A stretch of 34,401 nucleotides of DNA from Suillus spraguei (Eukaryota > Basidiomycota > Agaricomycetes > Boletales > Suillaceae). The position numbers and the translations under genes were made by a program. Within the stretch, counting starts at the first letter, position 1. Every line of letters begins with the position of its first letter. The stretch spans positions 1 to 34,401 of the forward strand of contig JABCPU010000625.1 in NCBI GenBank assembly GCA_016800925.1. Reading direction: 5' to 3'. Positions 18,161 through 29,089 of the stretch are shown piece by piece. The notes under the pieces are model-generated. The model searched no databases, was not told where the DNA came from, and worked only from the letters and a program-made list of their open reading frames with translations.

Positions 18161-20420
18161 CCCCATTATAATTACCCGCAGCGAGGGCCTCACAGCATAG
18201 AGCATGCTGCAATCTTTCTTGAAACCTAAGTGAAACGGGATTGAGAATTATACCCGGTTGACATCACGAAAGACTTGCCAGTGGACCAATCAAGGCAGCG
18301 TGCTTTTGTAGCCTCATCAGCCGTATCCATCATATATTGGTATGCTTTGATGGCTTCTGGAAGTCTACCTGCCCGAAGGAGCGCATGACACCCATTCTGG
18401 TGTGCAGTTTGCTACAAAGGCTTGACGTCCCACCCGGAGAACTCGAAAAAGCAGTCAGGCGTGGAAGAATGATTTCCAGTTCCATTGTACTCAACCTGCC
18501 ACCACGAAGACATCATATTTAGAATGAGTGACCGGGATAGTCGAGAAACGAATGATGTTGACAGCGGAAGTGAAGTGGTCAGCAGTTTCGTTATGACGCA
18601 TTCCATCTATGTCACCTGAGGCATTTAAGCCCAATTGGACGTGGAGATAAGCCTGGTGTGCGAAGATCGCAAACATCAGTGTCAACACATGGATCTGAAC
18701 TTAACTGTGTCAATGATACTCACTTCTGCAAATTGACACGCAAGAGTATCAACATTAGGACAAGTGGTAGCTAGCTCTTGGATGCGCAGAATTGCCTCGT
18801 TATGTTGATTTGCATTAAAAAGGGCGATAGCCTGACAGTCACCATGTAAGTAGCGGCTACACGACACAGAAATGACGTACCTTGATCAAGAGCAGAAGGT
18901 GTGTTTTATTCAAATTTGCGTCCACGAAAATAAACGCGAGGTCAAATGCTTTCATCGCGTCCTGGAACTGACTTTTACCACAGAGGGCGATGCCCTTGGA
19001 GATATAGCCCATCAAGGAGGGTTGAATACTGAGGCTCTATATCGCCATATAGGACAGCCTGTGTTGAAAAGGTTGCGACGGGACAGTGTATCTCACCTTG
19101 AGCAGGCAAGTCCCCGCTTATACATGCAGTACGGGCTGAGATGTTGATAGTGAAAATCTGCATCATGCATGATTAGATTACATAGTGGGAATGAAGGCTG
19201 GAAACAAGCCTCGCAATCAGACTGTTGAGCCTTGGCATCAAGATTGAGGATCAATATTCCAGGAGATAGACAAATAATGAAAACTCACGTTATTTGCTAC
19301 ATGTTCTTTCAAAGTGTCTTCCCGTACATCCTTGGAGAAAATGAGATGAAGAGGCGAAAAATGAGCAGAATCTTACACATGATGTCCGGTCCTTGAAAAT
19401 GTCCTCCGGTAAAGGTACTGCCCACTTTGACTTTATTTTATCATCTCCTCCACTCAGAATGTGCTTGCCATCCGTAGAGAAATTGGCACAACTGGTGGAG
19501 TACACGTGACCGAGGTGCTTGGATATGACGATGGCTCGTCGAGCCGAAAGCTGCCAAAGGCGAACCTGTCCTGCAGGCGAGAAGGGTGCCAGCAGGGTTT
19601 AAGGTAATCTCCAAGGCAGTTGCAGTATGGCCCTTCCAGGGCTCACCAACCTGCATCCAGGTCGATGAATCCCATATCTGTATGGTGGAATCATCGCCGT
19701 TACCAGCAGAGATCAGCCGTTTTCCATCAGGCTTCCACGCGAATGAAAAATTAAATTATATGCTTGATTGAACGCAGAGTGACCCTGGAACTTTGCGATG
19801 CATTCCCTCTTGCTTGGATTCCATATTCGAATATCTATCTTCGTTGCGATGGCAAGATGTTTACCACACGGCGAATATCGGACGCAGGAAATTTTAATGC
19901 TACATTCGATTGAATTTCTTTGCACCTGCCATGTTTTTGTGTTCCAGAACTTTGTTGTGGTGTCTATTGAGTCACTCGCCAGTAACGTGCTGTCTGAGGA
20001 AAAGTCGAGAGATTTGCCGTCTCTGTTCCAGGCGATGAGCACTCCACCATCATCACCGCTTGCAATGAATTGCCTGTCTCTTGATACTGCAACTGTTCGT
20101 ACGCTGAAGCAATGCTCCTTCATTATCTTCAATACAACACCGTCTTCTAAGTTCCACAGACGAAGCGTCTTGTCGTGCGAGACTGTCACCATCCGGCGTC
20201 CATCGGGGAAGACTGCGGCACCCAAAATACTACCTTCGTGACCTTCAAATATTCGAGTAGCTATGGTGATTTGAATGACGGTCTGTTCTGCTTCCGTCAT
20301 ACTGCTCGAGGTGGGTGGTGTAGACTCCTGTGGAGCACAACTTGCTGTAGAATTTGTGGGTATCTTGACCTAAATTTCAGAGGTGGCAGGTGCTGTGCTG
20401 CCAGTGCGTGTACCGGGCAT
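18161..20420 (-). pseudogene. WD40-TPR repeat protein (copy 2), frameshifted and cut by the hAT element
   Basis: Read from right to left: WD40 blades from about 20300 (IFEGHEGSILGAAVFPDG, SHDKTLRLWNLEDG, FSSDSTLLASDS, VRYSPCGKHLAIA, IRIWNPSKRECIAKF). A frameshift follows near 19745 (FAWKPDGKRLIS resumes in another frame), then more blades (TIQIWDSSTW, CANFSTDGKHILSGG) with further shifts. The TPR-like part comes last (INISARTACISGD near 19150, AIALFNANQHNEAILRIQELA near 18820, AYLHVQLGLNASG near 18650, CHALLRAGRLPEA near 18380, ALAAGNYNGA near 18180), where the hAT terminus begins. An upstream ATG at 20420 is in frame but followed by TAG after 16 codons; the ATG at 20298 starts the clean frame. 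It is a paralogue of 6965-7900. Function is unknown. It is a pseudogene by several independent lesions. Confidence 0.8.
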
Positions 20421-21170
20421 TTTTGTGCCTCTCCGCAATTTCAATTCAGAAATTCGCTCCGCATATCGTTAGACACCCAAGACGCAAAGCCGAATGCCCT
20501 GGAACCTACACTTGAATCAAAAGCTGTAGTTCAATAGTTTGAGCTTTGAAGTTCCGATTCCAGAGTTGTTATATCACCAGCTGGCAAGTGAGTCTTGCAA
20601 TATTCTGCCTTCGTAGTAATGGTAAACAACAGCCAACGGATCATACGTAATGCCTGCCACTGGCAGGCCAGCGGCCAAAAAGCAATTTAGCTCAAAAATC
20701 AATTGACCGTAATTGCGCAAGCATAGCACTGAGGTTTAGACGATGTATCTTTGCAAAGGTTCAATATTACTAGTAGTAATGATACTGCAAAACACACTAA
20801 CCAGAGAGATAATTATTACATAAGCTAGAAGCACAAGAGTGTTATCTTTCTGGATTCCTAGTACATAGTCTCAAGCTTTATTCGCTACAATTTCTATCAT
20901 ATGTATCGTTGCTAGTCAAGATCGATATATTGCTGGCTACTTGCGCTCGCAATGAAAGGAGATAAAATGATATGAAATCGTTTTGTGGCTGATGAATCGG
21001 CGAAAGGAAATCGCATGAGGGAAAGACGGTCACAAAACCCATATGCTTTATTCTTTACAGCCTCAAGAGTGGAGGTGAACATAAACCCCATTACAAAAAA
21101 AACAGAAGTATTGTTATCGTATTGGGAGGGTAGAAGGACAATTAGCAAGGGCTCCTGGAAGGGTGGCCCA
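20421..21170. other. Intergenic, no gene recognised
   Basis: About 750 bp upstream of the WD40 pseudogene and downstream of the membrane-protein gene. AT-rich, with short ORFs only. No repeat or RNA gene seen. Confidence 0.5.
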
Positions 21171-22077
21171 CTAAAAGAACCAAAAGAGTGCAAGTAGTGC
21201 AAACGTAACCACAAACTGAACAAGTGGAAATAGATACTGCAACGACTTCAGAAACTGCATGAACCACGTGGGCATGGATGCTGGTATCGCGCGTAGAGAT
21301 TGAATCCTGGACCTGGAGAGGCGACGAGGGCCATCAGGAGGCCTTCTCAGAGTGAGCGTGCGCTGGCGCATAACGATCTTGCTCAAAACGATGAGGAATA
21401 CAACGCAGAAACTCAGTGAAATGCCGACAAAGAGGACTCCTTGTGTGAGCGTATAGCGCAGCGAAGGCGTTTGAGGTTCATGCGTAGGGGCATCATCGTT
21501 GACAGAGGAGCCTGGTGGCGGCTCATTGAACTTGAACCACCAAATTGACCCCGTTATCATGGCCTGGAGTTGGAAAATAAAACCATGTGTCATTAGAGAG
21601 CGAAATAATACTGCTGACGATGTCGACTCACTGAGAACATTGTCCAGTTAAGCATGACGACAAGCATCTCCATGGAAGCTTCGTTGGAACTCAAGATTTC
21701 TTCCTCTTCCGATTCTGGAACCAATCCCTCAACCTTTTCCAAGTCTACAAACTGCTGTTTCTCCATGTCACAAAGTTTATGAGGAGGATTACACTTGGGA
21801 GTACTTTGAGCAGGAAAGTCTTTAGAACAATGCAGCCGAAGAAAACGGAAAATGGGCTTGCCTGTCATTCATTCCTGCTAGGCGCGCAGATTGATATTAC
21901 TATGCAGTGAGAAAGGGTTACGGGAAACGTTCTCTGCGACGTAGGTGGTGTTGTGTCTAGAGAAAAGTATAGGGTGCTGAGCAACTGCAGTGCAAGATGC
22001 CCGTGCGACCTGTTATAGAGGCTGCAACTACACAGCTTACACAGCATCTTACCGTCCATTGTCTGGATGTGTGCCAT
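21171..22077 (-). CDS. Small four-TM membrane protein, unknown function (210 aa, 5 exons)
   Basis: I do not recognise the family. A consistent gene model is exons 22077-22053, 21956-21922, 21861-21795, 21744-21632 and 21563-21171, with introns of 96, 60, 50 and 68 nt, all GT-AG and in phase. It gives about 210 residues. Hydrophobic segments: FSVFFGCIVLKTFLLKVL (about 24-41), MLVVMLNWTMFSAMITGSIWWF (written as its ends, about 69-90), GVLFVGISLSFCVVFLIVL (about 119-138) and an extreme C-terminal LQYLFPLVQFVVTFALLALF (about 188-207). An acidic run PESEEEEI lies between the first two, and a basic loop RRPPDGPRRLSRSR between the last two. The last two exons are secure; the first three rest on phase and splice signals only. 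It probably sits in an internal or plasma membrane. It lies about 230 bp downstream of the La gene, on the same strand. Confidence 0.6.
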
Positions 22078-22307
22078 GCCGCATATACACGTCTTCTGCG
22101 AAGTCCTTGGCTCTTCAAGTACCCGCTGTTATTCGTGTCAACTATTTGATTCCTCTATATCGTTATCTTTTCTGCACAATGATAATACAATAATATTGAG
22201 TATGAGTACTGAAAGTTACAACAGATATCTTTCAAGACGGAATACACTGCCCCAAAATACAGACTGCAGCTGCAATACTTGCATAATACACAACTTATTG
22301 GATATTA

Positions 22308-24110
22308 CTACAATGTAGCATCCGTTTTTGCTTTTTTTGATGGCGCAATCGTGGGGATAGCCTGGCCACGAACACCAGTATCAGGGCCGCCGTCTGGCTC
22401 AACGGCCCGTTTGCGCTTTTCTCCGCTCTGTTCCTCAGACGTTGCGGTGGACTGGCTTTTCTCGCCACTGCGACCTCCACCACGGCCTCCACCTCTCCCA
22501 CCACGGCCTCCACCACCCCTCCCACCTCGGCCCCCACGTCCGCCCCCACGTCCACCTCCACGTCCACCTCGTGATGATCCACCTTTTCGGTCCTGAGAAC
22601 GCGAGAGAACTGATCGTGCAGCAAAGTTTGCACGATCAATCTGGAATTGTTTCTCTTCTTCCTCTGCGACATAACAACAGGGGTAAGGCACAGATCGTAC
22701 ACAATGCGAGGATGACAGTACCTTCCGGTATAGACCACTGGACATCATTGGAATTCACGGTCTTCAGGTTGGTCTTCACGTACTCGATCTCATCTTCCGT
22801 CAAGGCTTTATCGAATCCGACTAGACCAAAGTCATCCCCCTTTGAGAATTGGATGTATGGTACCCGGGCAAAGCGCTCTCTCAAAGGAGTCTACCAGTCC
22901 AGGAAGTCAGAGCATTGACAGACGAAGTGCAAGCCACCAAATTACCTTCATCTCCGTGAAGTTAGCATCACCACCACAGCCCGTAAACTTCATTGTTGCG
23001 CCCTTGATATATGGCACATCCTCACTCTTCACGCTGCCCCCATCAACCTCTTGCACACGAATCTTAGACCCCATGAACTCGAGCCAGACTTCGGGGTTGA
23101 GCTTGTCTTTACCCCTTTGACCCTTCCCCTTCTTCTCGTCCTGCATCTCCTGGAACGCATTGAATCCCTTCCGACTTGCAATACTGTCCTTGCGCATCTC
23201 TGCAGTCTTGCCAGTAAGACCCTTCTCTTTGATTTTCATGTCACAGTAAGCCTCCCTAGAGACTATTAGAGAGAACAACTCAGAGAGAGAAACACTATAC
23301 TTGGACATAATCAGTAGCTCCGTGCCATCCCAAGATGGTTTAGGATCAGCATTTAGGAATGCTTCCACGGATTTCATCTCTGTAAATTCGACAAAGACGG
23401 ATCCCTGCGAAAAGTATGATGAGCGCATGTGTTGATTAAGTTTATGAAGCATACCTTGAATTGCTTGTTCCCATCTACACGACGCATCCTGACAGCATTC
23501 GTTTCTCCATACTGGCTGAAAAACTCTTCCAACTTCTTCTGAAGATCGGAGGTCTCGTCGCCAAACCCTTTCTGCAGTGTCACGCATGAGCAAATTTGCC
23601 AATACCTCGATAATATAGCTTACTGCGTAGATACTTCTCTCAAACTGACCCTTGGGTGGTTGTACCTCTGTGCGACGCCTCGCATTTTCACCAGCTTCAT
23701 CTACTTCCAGCTCCTCGCTCGTCCGTAAGGCCTTCACTATCCACTCATGGCCATTCGACACATACTCTCGCATGCGCTTGAACGAAGAGACGGTTTTGAT
23801 GGGTACCCAGTGTTCTGCATTTGCGGTGTGGAGACTCCACATGAACCTGAATCATATTAGCCATGCACGCAGTGCATGATCATCATGCACACTTATCAAA
23901 TGGCAGGTTCGAGTCTGCAAAATAGAACTCGACTATGAAATCATGGAGTCGACAGTTACAGTTAATTATCCTTCGGCAGAAAGATGATAGAAAAAACACA
24001 TACTCTGCTTGCGAGCATTCTGCAACTTCTCATCTTCACTTCCTTCATGTATTGCCGTAACCTCTGCAGGTTTTTTTTTCGCCAGAAGCTCCTACAGATT
24101 CCGTAGACAT
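22308..24110 (-). CDS. La-type RNA chaperone (Lupus La / Lhp1 homologue), 8 exons, one-base frame problem in exon 1
   Basis: La binds the UUU-OH 3' ends of new RNA polymerase III transcripts and protects and folds them in the nucleus. Exons: 24110-24004, 23932-23893, 23846-23624, 23571-23455, 23404-23301, 23255-22946, 22890-22722 and 22663-22308. La motif: KLQNARKQIEFYFADSNLPF, then KFMW across exons 1-3. RRM1: KGFGDETSDL to GSVFVEFTEM (exons 4-5). Atypical C-terminal xRRM: WLEFMGSKIRV to VPYIQFSKG (exons 6-7). Exon 8 ends in an RGG/GGR-rich tail and a basic KRKR, SKKAK sequence, a likely nuclear signal. Exons 2-8 agree in phase. In exon 1 the ATG at 24110 is in frame only if the run of nine A (24079-24071) were eight; as given, the frame meets a stop within 22 codons. 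Length would be about 474 aa, longer than animal La because of the RGG tail. Confidence 0.9.
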
Positions 24111-25746
24111 GGGTTATAAACAAAAAATAATTCAGGAAAACTGAAAGCGGTGAGGAAAGCGGTTGGTTGGACGTTAACAGATTCGGCCGCGATGAGTCAA
24201 ACTAAGTCGAAATTGAATACGAAGGACTGAGTACTGGATGTTGACTTCAACTTCAGTGTGCTGGCAAACAAACCTGCTTTGGCACCGTATAATATGTGTA
24301 GTTATGCAGATATTGATCAAAAAATAAAATTCGGAGATTAGATAAGGCTGTGATCTTGGCCATCGTCATCTCAAAACTCGGAAACAAAATTACTTTCTCG
24401 ACCTCTTAGTAGTTTTTGATGTCAATACTTTTGCATCCTGTTGCCTTCCCGCTAGGTCATTACCTAAATGGACGGAAAATAACCTTCGGGCCCTCCATCA
24501 CTGCAGGCGATGAAGAATGCACTGGTGGGAATACAAGCTTACTATGATCGACAATTCTCATTTGGGAGTCTTGATGGTAACTCTACCACTGCTCTGAGAT
24601 ACGCAGATCCATACCATTTCTCTTTGTTAGAGTCTAGTACCGCCCTTCGTCATCGTTCACTGCTCGGATAGTACGTATAAATACCTACGTCGTAGACTGT
24701 CCTCTCCTTGTGGCCTCGCGCCATGTCGTAGACACTTGAGCGCCGTTCTCCAGCTCCAACACTCTTTTGCGGGAGTCACGTATATTTAAATCTACCCGGG
24801 TAGTACAGCTGTATGATCAATCACTACATGGTAGGCACAATTATAGCCTATTAGGATGACAGTCATTCCTAGCAATACTGTGATTGGTACCTCGTGGTCT
24901 TGTATGATGGCGATGACGTAAATGATTTTACACTCTACAAGATTGCTACCATGCAAGACCTTGTTGAGGTTGTGGAGATTGGTCGACGTTCTGCAGATCC
25001 CATCATTGTGACAGTGTACCTCGGAGTTACTTCCACATGTTGAAGACCCCGCTTCGTCGGGGATGAAATCCCTGGATAACGGAGTTGTTACCATTATCCT
25101 CAGACATTTGTGTCTCTGCAATAATAGGTGAATTTATTGATATATGATGCAATATTGATAAATATATTTGAGTTGAGGAAGCGAACGTATCAATATGTAT
25201 TTGTTGGCAGTAACGTGAACCACTCGGTCAAACCAATAAAGATGCCTGGCAAGTACCGAGAAAATAATAAGATAAGACAAGGGTGATGCTCTCCTTATCG
25301 ATCAGAAGGCCCGTAATACATAGTGATTAATAACTACTTGACCCCGATGATGACTCGCCAGAGAGCATGAAAAGTGTAATAGAAGGATCACACCAGCGTA
25401 GAGCTTTACTCGAGCCTCTAACGAGTGACAATTTTTTTGGGGACTTGATTATTCGAATTTCATCTCGAAGTCAATTCAACCGTGCACCACTCATCTTCTG
25501 AAAGCCGCGCTGATAAATTTGGGGATGTAGTAGTTAATGGATGGATAAAAAGATCTTGAGTAGGATTAGTGCAAGGTAAGGTATGTCATGATGCAGCAGG
25601 TCAGTTCCAAGTGATCCAAAGCATATGTCAACGAAAGAATGTTATGCTACACAGCAATGTCAATGATCAATTCTGATGCGAGTGCAAGTAAATGAACCAG
25701 AAAAAAAACTCCTGACCCGCTAAACTGATTGAAAAATGCAAAACGT
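24111..25746. other. Intergenic, no supported gene
   Basis: 1.6 kb between the La start and the GH79 stop. A TATAAATA at 24676-24683 (plus) is followed by no useful ORF. A minus-strand ORF (25121-24792, 109 codons, five Cys) has a hydrophobin-like feel but not the required double-Cys pairs. No transposon ends or RNA genes recognised. Confidence 0.5.
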
Positions 25747-28314
25747 TCATCGCATGAGGGCCAGACGCCCGACTATGACAGCACCTGCCACGACAGCGAC
25801 TAAGCTGGGCAGCACTTGCGCAATTCCCAGTGCGCTGCTCATCTGTCGACCTTGACTCGTGCCCGCAAGAGCGTCGGTTAACCCCTTCTCACCATTCGAA
25901 GTAGCCAGAACGGAGGGGTCAATGGTGAAGGTTGGTCCATGGAGATTTGTATATGCAGTGGTTGGGAAAGTCATCGTTGAGCTCTGGTCCGACTCCGATA
26001 GCGCATTATCGGTGAGGAATACAAGGGCGAAACCGGGAGCAGGTACTTGGACTTGACACACGTTATTAGTCTGGTCACAGGGAATAGTCTGTATGTCGAG
26101 TGTGCCATTAAGTCGCCCGTCTGATGTGAATGGGCCGCCGAAAGACTAAGGAATCATGAGAGGTGGTCAATGCAGAAAATTAATGCTGTCCATACCTGTC
26201 CAGCCCATGTGAAGTTGTATGTTTGTGCAACGGAGTCAGCCAGGAGGTACCTGAGTGGGTGTTAGAAAACAATGAATTCATGACAATACAGGAATCACTC
26301 ACTTGACTTGCACTTGAGCGGGCACTGTCCCCCCAATTGAAATATTCGCAGTGTAATCGCTATTGCCAGACGGATCCGAGATGAAGTTAGTCAGCGCGAC
26401 ACGGACCGGCTGGCCATTTTCGTAAATCGCATAACCCGGAGTGTAGTCGTTTCCACCGTTTGCCTGCAGATCTAGGACCTGGGCGACATTGGAGGAACCC
26501 AGTGCTTCTGCAACTACTAGAGCCGAATAATAGATGGGACCTGCGATGGGAGCTTCGTTAACATCCATTAGAGAAATGATGCAAGCCAGCCCATACCAAT
26601 GGTCCACTGATGGAATGTCGACTGGTTTGTGACAGGCGCTAAGGGATAAAGTTAGAAAAATCTTCATTTGAGTAGGACGATTAACACGGACGTGTAAAGG
26701 GCTGCAGGAGACGATGGTCAAAAGTTGAATGACAACAAGACTGGAGTCGAACATACATTGTAATATACGCTCTGTCCACCGACATGGAAAAGAACAGTTG
26801 AGAAATTGCTGTATGCTAGCTGGAGAGCATAGTCAATTCCCCACAGGGCGGCCCCAAAGCTGTCGCTTAACCCGGGAAAACCTCCACAAGATGCCGTATT
26901 AGTTTCTGTCACGATGAAGGGCTTTCCAACGGATTGCGCATAGGCGGGGGCGCCGGGGAACTCGTTAACGATGTTCTTTCCAGCTTGGTGTGTCAAGAAA
27001 GACGGGAACATGTCCTGGCCAGAGCGCGGGGTTCCTATGCCGAACAGAGCGTAACAGTTATCAGTGGGGTACCTTCAGGGTTGTGAGCCAGAAGACGATG
27101 ATGATAGACAATCTATTGTTCACCTTTCAACACTCAGTGCAGCAAGGTTTTGGTTAAAATCTGTGGCGAACCCGGTTTCCCAGATATCTGTTGGGCTCCA
27201 CACGCCAGCCAGGTTGGGGCCAATGAGTAGATTTTTGTTGGGAATATTAGAGTCTGCGGTTATTGCGTCAATAAGAGATTCGAATTCATCCTTGTAATCC
27301 CGGGGGTCATAAGACTGCAGCAAGGTCAACAATGGGATGCATAGTGAAGCCGGAGAACCTTACATCCGGCCGGTGACCGTGTCTTGAGTAGAGATCAGGC
27401 TCGTTGCCGGCCTAAAGCAAAAACAATCAGAGACCATCGGATTATACGTCGTGTTTCCAGACCTGTAGACCAATTAGGTAATTTCCGAGCATCGCTTCTC
27501 CGACTTCAGCGATCTGCAAACGCCAATGCTGAGTGTCGTTGAACGGTATACCTGCACAAGAAGGTTAGTGACAACAAGAGCATTATCATATATCGCATAC
27601 CCATGTACCAGTAGACTTCGGTAAGTGCAGATATCTCAGCCATCATTTTGATGATCTCGCTCGTGAAGACAAGGGGCGGTGTTCCCGTCTTGGAGATGTT
27701 CAGTCTCAAGATAATCGAGTAAAAAAAGCATTCACAGGGTTAGATGAACTCCCGTAGTCCTTCTCAAGAGCAGCACCGTCCGGGGTACTAGCCACTAGGG
27801 TAGCGGTTTCTTGAGTGTTACCACCGACACGAACCTTCACGCTACCCCCGCGTTGTCGTAGGTTGGCCATAAGGTTGAGAAATGGCACTTGAAGGAAAGA
27901 ACTGCCGATCGGGGTAAAAATATAGTCCTAATTAGTAACCGAATTCGTTACCTGTTCAACCCGACTACAAGACATGTTCAGTAGATATAAATGCAAGTGA
28001 AGGAAGTACTCACGGACTTGTGTCGTGACACTAAACTCTATACTGAAGCCAAAGAATGAACCTTCTTGTTGAATTGAAAGTCCCGAGGCATCTCCTCCAG
28101 TCTGCAGCTCTACATTGAACTGAGTGGGTGGGGGAGGATTAGGCGGTGCCGGTGGAGTTAATACTGTTTGATCGTATGAAGCAGCACCCGTGTATGAGGC
28201 AGAGGCAGCTGTCGTGGTCCCAAATGGTGACTGGACATGAGGACCATAGGCAGTCACAGCTGCCCGAGCAAGGCCGAAGGAAAAGAATAACGAATGGACG
28301 AGGAGAAGATGCAT
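25747..28314 (-). CDS. Glycoside hydrolase family 79 (beta-glucuronidase/heparanase-like), 653 aa, 13 exons
   Basis: Secreted retaining glycosidase of family 79. Exons: 28314-28014, 27964-27952 (13 nt), 27901-27736, 27688-27601, 27551-27463, 27411-27364, 27314-27124, 27072-26757, 26701-26686 (16 nt), 26638-26597, 26540-26303, 26250-26196 and 26145-25747. Every junction is in phase, with no stops. Signal peptide: MHLLLVHSLFFSFGLARA. Core: VLGLNSSFLQVPFLNLMANL with KVRVGGNTQE; acid/base Glu223 in AGNEPDLY; nucleophile Glu355 in IVTETNTASCGG; then a beta-domain (YAIYENGQPVRVALTNF, FTWAGQSFGG). The C-terminus has a Ser/Thr-rich stalk and a final hydrophobic stretch (VLPSVLVAVVAGAVIVG-like, ending RLALMR) that could be a GPI-anchor signal. 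The ATG at 28314 is chosen because it starts the signal peptide. It probably acts on glucuronate-bearing glycans at the cell surface; the exact substrate is not readable from sequence. Confidence 0.9.
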
Positions 28315-29089
28315 TTCAACGAAATATCTGAAGCCATAAAATGCATCAGCTACCTGTAGATCATTTAATAAGTGCGAAGGAGTACCAGTTCCTCTAGATG
28401 GCGATTCCACTCCGTTGAAAGGAGCTGTAAGTTAAAACCAAGATGCACGCGAAAATTGTCACTACAACTTATACCATTTTCGAAGCATTTACATAAGAGC
28501 GAGGAGAAGCGGCGATATTCAATTACTGTAATATTCAGTGCGAAAACGACTGATCTCTACATGTAGTTCGAAGTCGTAAGCATTGGAGGGAACAGCGGGA
28601 CTCCTAGAGTAACACGCACTCCGAGTAAACGTTAATTCATTTCAGTGGTTTTGCAGATTGAGTTGGCCAGGGGCCGGCCCAGGGCTAGCCACAGGTTATC
28701 TGGTTGATTAGCTAATATAAATTCCCATTGGAGAGTCAAACATTTACATAAATCACGAACTTTCATCATTGTACTCCCGAATCCCGATCAATCGCTACGG
28801 AATCTTACCCGTAAACGCGTGGTTAACATGCCACAGCAGCTTGGTTCAAGCGCCATGCGGTAACTTCTATCTTTAGCTAACTGGTCGCGCATTTCTTGAT
28901 AGCTGTGAGCGCTCGATCTCCGAGATGAACTTTGAACTCATGACTCGTGTCACGGACGCGAACAGAGGCTCGTCGCCAATGAGCTGCCATCAAAATTTTT
29001 CAAAGTTAGTGCTAGTGGTACTCTGAATATTTATATCAGAGTACCAGGATCGATTCCGCACCATCTAGCGCCTTCAAGTTGTTTCTGCT
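28315..29089. promoter_or_regulatory. Divergent intergenic region between GH79 and the multi-TM gene
   Basis: 775 bp shared by two genes read away from each other. On the plus strand TATTTATAT (29028-29036) lies 54 bp before the ATG at 29090. It is followed by GGATCGATTCCG, which recurs before the second gene copy (TATTTATAT at 32602-32610, 35 bp before its ATG). The pair is therefore a conserved core-promoter block. No other motif can be supported. Confidence 0.5.

Noticed and set aside
22279..22918. Plus-strand Pro/Arg- and His-rich ORFs
   Set aside because: They are the antisense of the RGG tail of the La gene, where a GC-rich repeat keeps all frames open.
24792..25121. Cys-containing minus-strand ORF as a hydrophobin
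   Set aside because: It lacks the two CC pairs and the spacing of eight Cys that define hydrophobins, has no convincing signal peptide, and no splicing that I tried restores the pattern.
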